From NCBI RefSeq assembly GCF_001431205.1, contig NZ_LGPC01000011.1, positions 62,001-126,000 of the forward strand: a stretch of DNA of 64,000 nucleotides, given 5' to 3'. Every line of letters starts with the position of its first letter. The first letter of the stretch is position 1. The notes beneath the pieces are model-generated. The model worked only from the letters and a program-made list of their open reading frames with translations. It had not been told where the DNA came from and made no database searches. This document shows, one piece after another, positions 30,787 through 40,381 of this stretch. This stretch comes from Staphylococcus sp. NAM3COL9. GTDB lineage: Bacteria > Bacillota > Bacilli > Staphylococcales > Staphylococcaceae. The translations under genes and the position numbers were made by a program.

Positions 30787-31479
30787 ATGATATACAATGA
30801 ATACAATCAACCAATTGGTGATACAATAAATGATTTCGAAATGCCTAATCTTCCTGAAGTAAAGTCATTGAAAGGACAATATAGTCGCTTGGAAAAATTG
30901 TCAATACAACATATCGATGATTTATTCAAGCGTTTTAGTGTGGAAGAAGATGCGCCGAATTGGACGTATCTACCTGATGAACAAACTCAAGATTTTAATC
31001 AATTTAAAATCTACATAAATAATAAAATTGAATCGGAGGATCCCTATTTCCTTTCAATTATTGACAACGAAACAGATGAAGCGGTTGGTATTTTGTCATT
31101 GTTAAGAATAAATCAAAAAAATGCATCTATCGAAGTGGGTCATATTCATTATTCAAATGTTTTAAAACACTCACGTATTGCGACTGAAATCCAATATTTA
31201 TTGGCAAATTATGTATTTGAAACATTAAGTTATAGAAGATATGAGTGGAAATGTGATGCTTTGAATGAATCTTCTATTAAGGCAGCCAAACGACTTGGAT
31301 TTAAATATGAAGGCGTTTTTAGAAATCATACGATTTATAAAAATAGAAGTAGAGATACATGTTGGCTATCTATGATAGATAGTGAGTGGTGTGAATATAA
31401 AGATAAATTTGAAAAGTGGCTGAATCCTTATAATTTTGATGAGTTTGGTATACAGCTTACTAGATTGTCTATGGACTAA
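30787..31479 (+). CDS. GNAT acetyltransferase (RimJ/RimL-like)
   Basis: This 230-aa protein has an acetyltransferase core of the RimJ/RimL type. It reads EAVGILSLLRINQKNASIEVG (strands 2-4), then a region before helix 3 where the usual acetyl-CoA loop (Q/RxxGxG/A) is only loosely matched (HSRIATEIQYLLANYV). WKCDALNESSIKAAKRLGFKYEGVFRNH follows. Such enzymes acetylate N-termini of ribosomal proteins or small molecules; the substrate is unknown. Start: ATG with AAAGGGG about 10 nt upstream; a GTG two codons earlier is possible. Followed by a strong terminator. Confidence 0.85.
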   Translation: MIYNEYNQPIGDTINDFEMPNLPEVKSLKGQYSRLEKLSIQHIDDLFKRFSVEEDAPNWTYLPDEQTQDFNQFKIYINNKIESEDPYFLSIIDNETDEAVGILSLLRINQKNASIEVGHIHYSNVLKHSRIATEIQYLLANYVFETLSYRRYEWKCDALNESSIKAAKRLGFKYEGVFRNHTIYKNRSRDTCWLSMIDSEWCEYKDKFEKWLNPYNFDEFGIQLTRLSMD

Positions 31480-31521
31480 AAATAGATAAAAACATTTATA
31501 TAATTGAATTATATGTAAAAC

Positions 31522-31565
31522 AAAGGAAGTATTTTATTGTGAATTGATAAAATATTTCCTTTTTT
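31522..31565 (+). terminator. Terminator after the GNAT gene
   Basis: AAAGGAAGTATTTTAT pairs with ATAAAATATTTCCTTTT around TGTGAATTG, followed by TTTTT. Confidence 0.88.
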
Positions 31566-31737
31566 CTGTTTGAAATTGTTAAGCGATGTGTATCATTTAA
31601 AACGCATGAAATATATTTTGGAATTGGATTATAAACAGCTAGTAGGGCTATTTAAATGAGCTGTTGCATATTGCATGATGCATTTTTGGTCAAAATAAGT
31701 TATAATGATATGATGAATTTTTGTGAGGAGAAATAGG

Positions 31738-32226
31738 ATGACAATTAAACAGCTTGTTACGAGTCAACACCCAATTCTAAAAAGATCAATACCTGATGTT
31801 ACTTTATTTGACGCTCAATTAGCGGAGTTGTTACTCGATTTAGAAGATACAATGTATGACGTTGGTGCATCCGCTATATGTGCACCACAAATTGGTATAG
31901 CGCAAAAAGTGGCGATTATAGATATGGAAGTAGATGGCTTGTTACAACTGATTAATCCTCAATTAATAAGCGAATCTAATGAGAAAGTTACAGATTTAGA
32001 GGGGTCTATTAGTATACCTAACGTTTATGGTGAAGTGGCAAGAAGTAAAATGATTATTGTTAAAAGTAATGATAAAAATGGTAATGAGGTTGAAATGACA
32101 GCATATGATGATATTGCACGTATGATATTACATATGATTGACCATTTTGAAGGTAAGTTATTTACTGAGCGCGTAAGTCAATTTTTGAACGAAGCTGAAA
32201 TGGAGGCGTATTTTGACAATGAGTAA
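31738..32226 (+). CDS. Peptide deformylase-like protein, catalytically degenerate
   Basis: The protein is 162 aa with the deformylase fold directly before fmt, the classic def-fmt position. Its active-site motifs are altered. Motif I is GASAICAPQ (43-51, expected GxGxAAxQ). Motif II is EGSIS (88-92), with Ser replacing the metal-binding Cys of EGCLS. Motif III is HMIDH (132-136), with Met replacing the catalytic Glu of HExDH. It should therefore not deformylate; the housekeeping enzyme must be elsewhere. S. aureus has a similar inactive paralogue at this site, as I recall. The ATG is chosen after GAGGAGAAATAGG; it overlaps fmt. Confidence 0.9.
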   Translation: MTIKQLVTSQHPILKRSIPDVTLFDAQLAELLLDLEDTMYDVGASAICAPQIGIAQKVAIIDMEVDGLLQLINPQLISESNEKVTDLEGSISIPNVYGEVARSKMIIVKSNDKNGNEVEMTAYDDIARMILHMIDHFEGKLFTERVSQFLNEAEMEAYFDNE

Positions 32227-33151
32227 ACTAATATTTATGGGAACACCTGATTTTTCAACTAAAGTTTTAGAAATGTTAATTGCTGAACATGATGTGATCG
32301 CAGTTGTAACGCAACCTGATAGGCCGGTTGGTAGAAAACGTACGCTTACACCACCACCTGTAAAAAAAGTGGCAGTAGCGCATGACATTGCGGTTTACCA
32401 GCCAGAAAAATTAGCACAATCAGAAGACTTAAAAGTACTTATTGATTTAAATGCAGATCTAATCGTCACAGCAGCTTTTGGACAAATATTACCAGAATCA
32501 TTATTAGCATCACCTAAACTGGGTGCGATTAATGTCCACGCCTCATTGTTACCTAAATATAGAGGTGGTGCTCCAATTCATCAAGCAATTATTGATGGTG
32601 AAAAGCAAACAGGTATATCTATCATGTATATGGTTAAAAAATTAGATGCTGGTGATATCATATCTCAACGCGCTATCGAGATAGAACAGCAAGATAATGT
32701 AGGTACGATGCACGAAAAATTGAGCTTTTTAGGTGCAAACTTACTGAAAGAAACATTGCCAACTATATTAAATGGAACCAATGACAGTATTGCTCAAAAT
32801 GAAAGTGAAGCGACATTTGCCTCTAATATTAATCGTGAAGACGAAAAAATTGATTGGACACTTTCAGCAGAACAGATATATAACCATATTCGCGGTCTGT
32901 CACCATGGCCTGTTGCTTATACAGTGATGGATGATGAAAATTTAAAAATATATACATCTAGAATTGAAAAAGATAAAACTGGAGAACCAGGTACGATTAT
33001 AGAAACAACTAAAAAAGCAATCATCGTCGCGACTGGTTCCAAAGATGCTATTGCTTTAACAGATATACAAGTTGCAGGTAAAAAACGAATGCTTGCTGCA
33101 AATTACTTAAGTGGAGTGCAAACTTCACTCGTTGGGAAGGTATTATTATGA
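32219..33151 (+). CDS. fmt: Methionyl-tRNA formyltransferase
   Basis: Fmt formylates the initiator Met-tRNA using 10-formyl-THF. The N-terminal formyltransferase domain (about 1-190) has [25 protein letters not shown] and the catalytic [18 protein letters not shown]-terminal OB-like tRNA-binding domain has [11 protein letters not shown] and [14 protein letters not shown]. The ATG gives 310 aa, matching homologues ([10 protein letters not shown]). A TTG two codons earlier is better spaced from the GGAGG site, so the start could be either. The gene overlaps the preceding deformylase-like gene by 8 nt and rsmB by 4 nt. Confidence 0.96.
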   Translation: MSKLIFMGTPDFSTKVLEMLIAEHDVIAVVTQPDRPVGRKRTLTPPPVKKVAVAHDIAVYQPEKLAQSEDLKVLIDLNADLIVTAAFGQILPESLLASPKLGAINVHASLLPKYRGGAPIHQAIIDGEKQTGISIMYMVKKLDAGDIISQRAIEIEQQDNVGTMHEKLSFLGANLLKETLPTILNGTNDSIAQNESEATFASNINREDEKIDWTLSAEQIYNHIRGLSPWPVAYTVMDDENLKIYTSRIEKDKTGEPGTIIETTKKAIIVATGSKDAIALTDIQVAGKKRMLAANYLSGVQTSLVGKVLL

Positions 33152-34461
33152 CAATAGACACGAATGTACGACAGTTAGCGTTTGAAACTTTACAAGATAT
33201 CATTAATGACAAGGCTTATAGCAATATCATCATTAATGAAGTTTTATCTAATAATGAATTAAATCGTGCAGATAAGGGCTTATTTACTGAACTCGTATAC
33301 GGCACATTAAAAAGAAAATTTTCGCTGGATTACCTTTTAAAACCTTTCGTTCAAACGAAGCTCAAAGGTTGGGTAAGACAATTACTATGGATGAGTATTT
33401 ATCAATATGTTTATTTAGATAAGATTCCTGAACATGCGATTATTAACGAAGCAGTAGAAATTGCTAAACGTAAGGGTGGACCACATAACGGTAACGTAGT
33501 AAATGGTATATTACGTAATATTATGCGCAGTGACTTACCAGACTTCACTGAAATCACTGATGATAAAAAGAGAATCGCAATCGAATACAGTTTGCCAAAA
33601 TGGTTAGTAGATCATTGGTCAACACACTTTGGTATTGAAAAAACTGAAGTAATCGCGGAATCATTTTTAACAAAAGTAGCGACAACTGTACGTGTGAATT
33701 TAACAAGAATTTCAATTGAAGATGCAATTAGAAGATTAGTTGAAGATGATTATATCGTGGAACAAGATAGCGAAATTGATACTTGTTTGCATGTCAGTGG
33801 CAAACCAATTATTGAATCACGTATGTTCAAAGATGGTTTAGTTTCTATCCAAGATAAAAGTTCTATGTTCGTTGCTGAATTAATGGGATTAACTGATGGT
33901 GATGAAGTATTAGATGCATGTAGTGCGCCAGGTGGGAAAGCATGCCATATTGCAGAAGTATTAAATGGTACAGGACATATTGATGCAACTGATATCTATG
34001 AACATAAGATAGATTTGATAGATTTCAATATTAAAAAATTACGATTGTCTAACATTTCTGCTTTTGAACACGACGCGACTGAAAAATATGGTAAAGTGTA
34101 TGATAAGATTTTAGTTGATGCACCATGTAGTGGCTTAGGCGTACTAAGACATAAACCTGAAATTAAATATGAACAATCGCAACAATCGATTCAATCATTA
34201 GTTGAAATTCAATTGGAAATTTTAAATAATGTGAAAGACAATTTGAAACCTGGTGGCACATTAGTCTACTCTACATGTACAATCGAACAGTTAGAAAATG
34301 AAAATGTAGTATATACATTTTTAAAAGATAATAAAGATTTTGAATTTGACACATTTGAACACCCGATTACTGGAGAAAAAGTGAAAACAATGCAAGTACT
34401 ACCTCAAGATTTCAACTCTGATGGCTTTTTCATTACTAGGATTAGAAGAAAGGAAAATTAA
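33148..34461 (+). CDS. rsmB: 16S rRNA (cytosine-967-C5)-methyltransferase
   Basis: RsmB methylates C967 of 16S rRNA. The N-terminal NusB-like domain (about 1-140) has [19 protein letters not shown] and [19 protein letters not shown]. The SAM-dependent methyltransferase domain has [15 protein letters not shown]. The two Cys motifs are [17 protein letters not shown] and [15 protein letters not shown]. The length is 437 aa. GGAAGGTATTATT precedes the ATG, which overlaps the fmt stop. The order fmt-rsmB-rlmN-stp-pknB is conserved in Firmicutes. Confidence 0.96.
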   Translation: MTIDTNVRQLAFETLQDIINDKAYSNIIINEVLSNNELNRADKGLFTELVYGTLKRKFSLDYLLKPFVQTKLKGWVRQLLWMSIYQYVYLDKIPEHAIINEAVEIAKRKGGPHNGNVVNGILRNIMRSDLPDFTEITDDKKRIAIEYSLPKWLVDHWSTHFGIEKTEVIAESFLTKVATTVRVNLTRISIEDAIRRLVEDDYIVEQDSEIDTCLHVSGKPIIESRMFKDGLVSIQDKSSMFVAELMGLTDGDEVLDACSAPGGKACHIAEVLNGTGHIDATDIYEHKIDLIDFNIKKLRLSNISAFEHDATEKYGKVYDKILVDAPCSGLGVLRHKPEIKYEQSQQSIQSLVEIQLEILNNVKDNLKPGGTLVYSTCTIEQLENENVVYTFLKDNKDFEFDTFEHPITGEKVKTMQVLPQDFNSDGFFITRIRRKEN

Positions 34462-34464
34462 ATT

Positions 34465-35559
34465 ATGATTACTGAAGAAAAGAAGAAAAAGAATAAGTTT
34501 CTTCCCAATTTTGAAAAGCAGTCCATTTATTCAATTAGATATGACGAGATGCAAGATTGGTTGATACAAAATGGTCAGCAAAAATTCAGAGCGAAACAAA
34601 TTTTTGAGTGGCTTTATGAAAAACGCGTAGATAGCATCGACGAAATGTTAAATTTATCTAAGGAACTTAGAGAAAATTTAAAAGATAGCTTTACAATGAC
34701 AACAATGACGACGGTTGTTAAACAAGAGAGCCGAGACGGTACAATCAAATTCTTATTTGAGCTACAAGATGGCTATACAATTGAAACAGTTCTTATGAGA
34801 CATGAATATGGGAATTCAGTATGTGTTACAACACAAGTAGGGTGCCGTATTGGTTGTACGTTCTGTGCATCTACATTAGGTGGATTGAAGCGTAATCTAG
34901 AAGCGGGTGAAATAGTATCACAAGTACTTACTGTTCAAAAAGCACTAGATGAATCAGAAGAACGCGTATCACAAATTGTTATCATGGGTATTGGTGAACC
35001 GTTTGAGAACTATGATGAAATGATGGATTTCTTGAAAATTGTCAATAACGATAATGGGTTAAATATTGGTGCCCGTCACATTACGGTATCAACTTCAGGT
35101 ATTATTCCACGTATATATGATTTTGCGGATGAAGATATTCAAATTAATTTTGCTGTGAGTTTACACGGTGCAAATGATGAAATACGTTCTCGATTAATGC
35201 CTATTAACAGAGCATACAACGTTGAAAAATTAATGGAAGCTATTAATTATTATCAAGAAAAAACAAATAGACGTATTACTTTTGAGTATGGCTTGTTTGG
35301 TGGCGTTAATGATCAACTTGAACATGCTAGAGAATTAGCTCATTTAATTCAAAACTTAAATTGTCATGTCAATTTAATTCCTGTTAATCACGTACCAGAA
35401 CGAAATTACGTTAAAACACCTAAAGAAGATATATTTAAATTTGAAAAAGAATTAAAACGATTAGGTATAAATGCAACAATTAGACGTGAACAAGGTGCAG
35501 ATATAGATGCTGCGTGTGGTCAATTAAGAGCGAAGGAACGAAAAGTAGAAACGAGGTAG
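34465..35559 (+). CDS. rlmN: Dual-specificity RNA methyltransferase RlmN
   Basis: RlmN is a radical-SAM enzyme that makes C2-methyladenosine in 23S rRNA (A2503) and in some tRNAs. It shows the 4Fe-4S motif [11 protein letters not shown] (CxxxCxxC, about residues 127-137), [30 protein letters not shown] and a C-terminal conserved Cys in DAACGQL. The length is 364 aa. A GAAAGGAAAATTAAATT context precedes the ATG, 3 nt after rsmB. Loss of RlmN is associated with linezolid susceptibility shifts in S. aureus (general knowledge); the gene here is intact. Confidence 0.97.
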   Translation: MITEEKKKKNKFLPNFEKQSIYSIRYDEMQDWLIQNGQQKFRAKQIFEWLYEKRVDSIDEMLNLSKELRENLKDSFTMTTMTTVVKQESRDGTIKFLFELQDGYTIETVLMRHEYGNSVCVTTQVGCRIGCTFCASTLGGLKRNLEAGEIVSQVLTVQKALDESEERVSQIVIMGIGEPFENYDEMMDFLKIVNNDNGLNIGARHITVSTSGIIPRIYDFADEDIQINFAVSLHGANDEIRSRLMPINRAYNVEKLMEAINYYQEKTNRRITFEYGLFGGVNDQLEHARELAHLIQNLNCHVNLIPVNHVPERNYVKTPKEDIFKFEKELKRLGINATIRREQGADIDAACGQLRAKERKVETR

Positions 35560-35563
35560 AGAC

Positions 35564-36307
35564 ATGCTAAAAGCACAATTTTTTACTGACACGGGTCAAT
35601 TTCGTGATAAAAATGAAGATGCAGGTGGCGTATTTTACAATCAAACAGAGCAACAGTTATTAGTACTCTGTGATGGTATGGGCGGACATCTTGCAGGTGA
35701 AGTCGCAAGCCAATTTGTAACCAATGAACTGCAAAATCGATTTGAAGAAGAAAATCTCATCGAGGCAGATCAAGCTGAAGATTGGTTGAGAACAACTCTA
35801 AAAGCGATTAACCGTGAATTATATCAATTGTCAGTTGAAAATCCAAAATATCAAGGTATGGGTACGACTTGTGTTTGTGCATTAGTATTTGATAATTATG
35901 TAGTTGTTGCAAATATTGGAGATTCACGTGCATATTTAGTGAATAGTAGAGATATTGAACAAATTACCAACGATCACTCATTCGTGAATCATCTTATGAT
36001 GATAGGCCAAATTAGTGCTGAAGAAGCGTTTACGCATCCACAACGCAATATTATTACAAAAGTGATGGGTACGGATAAATTAGTTACGCCAGATATTTTT
36101 GTTAAAAAAACAAATTTTTATGACTTTTTAATGTTGAATTCAGATGGTTTAACTGATTTTGTTCGTAATCATATGATTCAAGAAGTATTAATTCAAGATA
36201 ATGAAATAGAAACACATGGACAAAATTTAATAGAACTTGCATTATCACAAGATACTAATGATAATGTGAGTTTAATTTTGGCTGAGATTGAAGGTGATAA
36301 AGTATGA
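35564..36307 (+). CDS. stp: PP2C-type serine/threonine phosphatase Stp
   Basis: Stp reverses phosphorylation by the PASTA kinase encoded next. It is a PPM phosphatase of 247 aa with Mn/Mg-binding motifs: TGQFRDKNEDAGG (about residues 10-22), VLCDGMGGHLAGE (about 36-48), GTTCVCALV, IGDSRAYL, SDGLTDF and DTNDNVSLIL. GAGGTAGAGAC precedes the ATG, 4 nt after rlmN. It overlaps the kinase gene by 4 nt (ATGA-type coupling). Cytoplasmic. Confidence 0.97.
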   Translation: MLKAQFFTDTGQFRDKNEDAGGVFYNQTEQQLLVLCDGMGGHLAGEVASQFVTNELQNRFEEENLIEADQAEDWLRTTLKAINRELYQLSVENPKYQGMGTTCVCALVFDNYVVVANIGDSRAYLVNSRDIEQITNDHSFVNHLMMIGQISAEEAFTHPQRNIITKVMGTDKLVTPDIFVKKTNFYDFLMLNSDGLTDFVRNHMIQEVLIQDNEIETHGQNLIELALSQDTNDNVSLILAEIEGDKV

Positions 36308-38352
36308 TAGGCAAATTAATAAATGAGCGCTATAAAGTGATTAAAAAGCTTGGTGGCGGTGGTATGAGTACTGTCTATCTTGCTGAAGACTCGATACTCA
36401 ACCGACAAGTTGCAATTAAAGAGATTAGAATTCCATCAGGTGAAAAAGAAGAAACAATTAAACGTTTTGAGCGTGAAGTACATAACTTAACCCAACTTTC
36501 ACACGACAATATTGTTAGTGTATTTGATGTAACAGAAAATGAAGAAAATTTCTTTTTAGTGATGGAATACATAAAGGGTCCAACATTATCAGAATACATT
36601 CAAGAAAATCGACTATTAGATATTGAAACTGTGTTGGATTTTACGAGACAAATTATTGATGGTATCAAGCATGCGCATGATACTAAAATCATCCACCGTG
36701 ATATAAAACCTCAAAATATTTTGGTGGAAAAGGATAAAACTTTAAAAATATTAGATTTTGGTATTGCTAAAGCGTTAAGTGAAACAACAATGACCGAAAC
36801 GAATCATGTGTTAGGTACAGTTCAGTATTTATCTCCAGAACAAGCACGAGGAGAGTCTACAGATAATGGAACTGATATCTATTCCATCGGTGTAGTATTG
36901 TATGAAATGCTTGTTGGGAAGCCCCCATTTTCAGGGGAAACTGCAGTAAGTATTGCAATCAAGCATATACAAGACCCGATGCCCAATGTTACTGAGCATC
37001 GTTCAGATGTGCCACAAGCTATAAGTAATGTTGTGCTAAAAGCAACTGAAAAAAATAGATCTGAACGTTATGAAAATGTTAAAGATATGCAAGAAGATCT
37101 TGATAGTGCATTGTCAAAAAGTAGAGAGCATGAAGTAAAATATCTTTCGGATGATGCTAATACTAAAACAGTGCCTATAAATAAAGAAGAAATTGCTAAT
37201 CAAATACAATCAGAAAATCAACATAAAAATATTAAAGAAACAATGCAAATCCCTATCGTGAATCAACAACAATTCCAATCTAGTGAAGAACATATATATG
37301 CAGTGCCAACAAAGCAACGTTCAAAGAAAAAGAAGTTTTTCTACGCTATTGTAATCATTTTATTATTATTTAGCTTATTTGGTTTTATGGCTATGGGAAT
37401 GTTCGGGAGCAAGTATTTAGAGACACCAGACTTATCTGGTAAAACTGAAAAAGAAGCAGAAACGATATTAAAAGATAAAAAATTAGAACTTGGTGATATT
37501 TCTCGTGAGTATAGTGATAAATACTCTGAAAATAAAATCATTAAAACAACACCTAAAAAAGGTGAGCGTTTAGAGCAGAAGAGTAAGGTGGATATTGTTT
37601 TATCTAAAGGACCTAAATTAGCAGAAATGCCTAGTCTTTATGGTATCCCTAAATCAGAAGCGATGGATAAGTTGAAAGACTTAGGCATTAAAGATGCTAA
37701 AGTAAAACAAGCGTATACGAACCAAAATGTAGCTAAAGGATTAATCGAAGGACAAAGCGTATCACCTGGCGATAAAGTAGAAGTGAATGATAGTAATATC
37801 GAATTAACTGAATCGTTAGGTACAAAACAAGTTTATGTTGAAGATTATGAAAACAAATCTTTTAAAACAGCTAAATCAGAATTAGAAACTAAAGGCTTTA
37901 AAGTTGTGGTTAATGAAGAGAAAGACGACGACAAAGTTAAAAAAGATCACGTTATCAGCCAATCACCTAAAGGTGAAGAAGTTGATGAAGGTTCAACTAT
38001 TGGATTTACAGTTTCTAAAGGAGCACCTGAAGAAAAAGATGAAGACAAGGACAAAGAAAAAGAAGATTCTGATAAAAAAGATGAAGATAAGTCTAAAGAT
38101 GACGAACTAGATAAGACGTATACTGAGACATATCAAGTACAGTATACGGGTGATGATGATGAGAGCCAAGAAGTCAAAATTTATGTAAGAGATAAAGATG
38201 ACGAAGGCGATTCACCTTCACAGACGTACAAGATAAAAGGAAATAAAGCAGTGAAAATCCCAATGACCATTCAAAAAGGTGAGACGGCAGGATATACCAT
38301 TCGCGTTGACGATAAGGTCATCGCTGATAAAGATATCCCCTATGATTTTTAG
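36304..38352 (+). CDS. pknB: PASTA-domain serine/threonine kinase (Stk1/PrkC)
   Basis: This membrane kinase senses muropeptides/lipid II and regulates cell-wall synthesis, virulence and beta-lactam tolerance. The N-terminal kinase domain (about 1-270) has GGGGMSTVY, Lys39 in VAIKEI, HRDIKPQNIL and DFGIAK. One transmembrane helix is at about 344-366. Three PASTA repeats (about 372-440, 441-508 and 509-577) are extracellular. A highly charged Lys/Asp/Glu linker (about 580-610) leads to a C-terminal Ig-like domain. The length is 682 aa, slightly longer than the roughly 664 aa I recall for S. aureus. The stop lies at the edge of a 63-bp tandem repeat. Confidence 0.97.
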   Translation: MIGKLINERYKVIKKLGGGGMSTVYLAEDSILNRQVAIKEIRIPSGEKEETIKRFEREVHNLTQLSHDNIVSVFDVTENEENFFLVMEYIKGPTLSEYIQENRLLDIETVLDFTRQIIDGIKHAHDTKIIHRDIKPQNILVEKDKTLKILDFGIAKALSETTMTETNHVLGTVQYLSPEQARGESTDNGTDIYSIGVVLYEMLVGKPPFSGETAVSIAIKHIQDPMPNVTEHRSDVPQAISNVVLKATEKNRSERYENVKDMQEDLDSALSKSREHEVKYLSDDANTKTVPINKEEIANQIQSENQHKNIKETMQIPIVNQQQFQSSEEHIYAVPTKQRSKKKKFFYAIVIILLLFSLFGFMAMGMFGSKYLETPDLSGKTEKEAETILKDKKLELGDISREYSDKYSENKIIKTTPKKGERLEQKSKVDIVLSKGPKLAEMPSLYGIPKSEAMDKLKDLGIKDAKVKQAYTNQNVAKGLIEGQSVSPGDKVEVNDSNIELTESLGTKQVYVEDYENKSFKTAKSELETKGFKVVVNEEKDDDKVKKDHVISQSPKGEEVDEGSTIGFTVSKGAPEEKDEDKDKEKEDSDKKDEDKSKDDELDKTYTETYQVQYTGDDDESQEVKIYVRDKDDEGDSPSQTYKIKGNKAVKIPMTIQKGETAGYTIRVDDKVIADKDIPYDF

Positions 38353-38639
38353 CAACACTTAACGAACGAAGGGCGTTTAGTGTTGCTTATGCAAGCAGAA
38401 GCTTGCGACCCGAACTCGCACTTAACGAACGAAGGGCGTTTAGTGTTGCTTATGCAAGCAGAAGCTTGCGACCCGAACTCGCACTTAACGAACGAAGGGC
38501 GTTTAGTGTTGCTTATGCAAGCAGAAGCTTGCGACCCGAACTCGCACTTAACGAACGAAGGGCGTTTAGTGTTGCTTATGCAAGCAGAAGCTTGCGACCC
38601 GAACTCGCACTTAACGAACGAAGGGCGTTTAGTGTTGCT
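38351..38639 (+). repeat. Tandem array of a 63-bp unit just after pknB
   Basis: A 63-bp unit beginning CACTTAACGAACGAAGGGCG occurs at 38356, 38419, 38482, 38545 and (32 bp only) 38608, with no differences that I can see. Each unit carries two self-complementary parts. One is CACTTAACG...CGTTTAGTG, a terminator-like stem with the loop AACGAAGGG. The other is GCAAGC-AGAA-GCTTGC, a tight hairpin. The first copy extends the first stem to AGCAACAC. It is GC-richer than its surroundings and begins within the pknB stop codon. Because 63 is a multiple of 3, the array is open in several frames; I do not regard those as genes. Confidence 0.95.
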
Positions 38640-38671
38640 AATTTACCTTTTGAGTCAAATAAATATAAGTA

Positions 38672-38717
38672 AACACCATTTCAACTGATATAAAGTCTGT
38701 TGAAATGGTGTTTTATT
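38672..38717 (+). terminator. Terminator before rsgA
   Basis: AACACCATTTCAAC is perfectly inverted by GTTGAAATGGTGTT around a 13-nt loop, followed by TTATTTT. It lies after the tandem repeat and ends the fmt-pknB transcript. Confidence 0.88.
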
Positions 38718-38855
38718 TTATAAGTTTTATTATTTTTATGAGAGTAGTAATATGGTTTATGCTAATTTTTATATAAAATAGTCTTAAATCATATTTAAAT
38801 TAAAAAGGCTTTGCTATAATATATAAGATAATAGTTTTTTAAGAGAGGTGTCTAA

Positions 38856-39731
38856 GTGAAGACAGGACGCATTATAAAATCATTAAGTGGTGTTTATCGT
38901 GTAGATGTAGAAGGTGAAATGTACGATACGAAACCACGCGGTTTATTCAGAAAAAATAAATTTTCACCAATCGTTGGTGATGTAGTTGATTTCGAAGTTG
39001 AGAATATAACAGAAGGGTATATTCAATACGTTCATGATAGAAAAAATGAATTGAAAAGGCCACTTGTTAGCAACGTGGATCATCTTATACTAGTAATGAG
39101 TGCAGTAGAACCTGATTTTTCAACGCAATTACTAGATAGATTTTTAGTCATTGCGCATTCTTATCATATGCGCCCGCGTATTCTCATAACTAAAAGAGAT
39201 TTAGCCTCCGTAGAAACGCAACAAAAAGTTATACAATTGTTAAATGTGTATGAAAATATGGGCTATAAAATACAATTCATTAGTATCGATGATGATATTG
39301 AACCTGTTTTTGATGCTTGGGGAGAAGGGCTTGCTGTATTAAGTGGCCAATCAGGTGTCGGAAAATCAACACTATTAAATAAATATTTTCCAGAATTGAA
39401 TATTGAAACACAACATATTTCAAAAGCCCTTAATCGCGGCCGTCATACTACAACACATGTAGAACTTTTTGAACGAAGCCATGGTTATATTGCAGACACA
39501 CCTGGGTTTAGTGCGTTAGATTTTACACATATCCAAAAAGACGAACTAAAAAATTATTTTATGGAAATCAATGAATACGGAGAACAGTGTAAATTTAGAG
39601 ATTGTAATCATATTAATGAACCAAAATGTAACGTAAAAACTGAGTTGGAAAGTGGAAACATTGCACAATTTAGATATGACCATTACTTACAACTCTTTAA
39701 TGAAATTGCAAATAGAAAGGAAAGATATTAA
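38856..39731 (+). CDS. rsgA: Ribosome small-subunit GTPase RsgA (YloQ)
   Basis: RsgA is a circularly permuted GTPase that checks late 30S maturation. The N-terminal OB fold (about 1-65) precedes the G domain with permuted order: G4 ITKRD, then G1 [13 protein letters not shown], then G3 [11 protein letters not shown]-terminal zinc-binding region has [14 protein letters not shown]. The length is 291 aa. AAGAGAGGTGTCTAA precedes the GTG start. It is followed by rpe and thiN, the usual Firmicutes order, and shares their transcript. Confidence 0.96.
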   Translation: MKTGRIIKSLSGVYRVDVEGEMYDTKPRGLFRKNKFSPIVGDVVDFEVENITEGYIQYVHDRKNELKRPLVSNVDHLILVMSAVEPDFSTQLLDRFLVIAHSYHMRPRILITKRDLASVETQQKVIQLLNVYENMGYKIQFISIDDDIEPVFDAWGEGLAVLSGQSGVGKSTLLNKYFPELNIETQHISKALNRGRHTTTHVELFERSHGYIADTPGFSALDFTHIQKDELKNYFMEINEYGEQCKFRDCNHINEPKCNVKTELESGNIAQFRYDHYLQLFNEIANRKERY

Positions 39732-40376
39732 ATGGCAAAACTTTATCCATCATTATTATCAACTGATTTTTTAAAATTACAAGAAGAATTAACAGCTTTA
39801 GAAGAAGCAGGTGTAGACGGTGTACACTTTGATGTTATGGATGGCCAATTCGTGCCAAATATTTCGATTGGTTTACCAATACTTGAAGCAGTACGTAAAG
39901 GTACTCAATTGCCAATTGATGTTCATTTAATGATTGAAGAACCAGAAAAATATGTCGAATTATTTGCCGACTACGGTGCTGATATGATCTCAGTGCATGT
40001 AGAAGCAACACCACATATTCATAGAGTGATAGAACAAATAAAGAGTAAGAATGTAAAAGCTGGTGTTGTAATTAATCCTGGAACACCAGTCGATGCAATC
40101 ATACCAGTGATAAAAATGGTGGATTTTGTATTAGTGATGACAGTGAATCCTGGTTTTGGTGGTCAATCATTTATTAGTGATACTATTAGTAAATTAGATC
40201 AATTATCTAAATTCAAAGATGAATTGAATTTAGACTTTGAAATCGAAGTAGATGGTGGTATTAACAACGATACTGTTGAAACTGTTATAAATCATGGTGC
40301 TACAATGTTAGTTGCAGGATCATATTTTTTCAAACATGATGATTACAAAGTAGTAACTAAGACATTGAAAGGCTGA
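39732..40376 (+). CDS. rpe: Ribulose-phosphate 3-epimerase
   Basis: Rpe interconverts ribulose-5-P and xylulose-5-P in the pentose phosphate pathway. It is a metal-dependent TIM barrel of 214 aa: PSLLSTDFLKLQEE at the start, HFDVMDGQFVPNI (His and Asp ligands), PIDVHLMIEEPEK, VMTVNPGFGGQSF and EVDGGINNDTV. GAAAGGAAAGATATTAA precedes the ATG, which immediately follows the rsgA stop. Cytoplasmic. Confidence 0.96.
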   Translation: MAKLYPSLLSTDFLKLQEELTALEEAGVDGVHFDVMDGQFVPNISIGLPILEAVRKGTQLPIDVHLMIEEPEKYVELFADYGADMISVHVEATPHIHRVIEQIKSKNVKAGVVINPGTPVDAIIPVIKMVDFVLVMTVNPGFGGQSFISDTISKLDQLSKFKDELNLDFEIEVDGGINNDTVETVINHGATMLVAGSYFFKHDDYKVVTKTLKG

Positions 40377-40381
40377 AGCTA

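Noticed and set aside
38351-38639. Possible CRISPR array
   Set aside because: The units are directly abutting identical 63-bp repeats with no variable spacers and no cas genes nearby.
38380-38688. Open frames of 102 and 89 codons across the 63-bp repeat
   Set aside because: They exist only because the repeat length is a multiple of three; two different frames are open at once, no ribosome-binding site precedes them, and the DNA is better explained by hairpin repeats.
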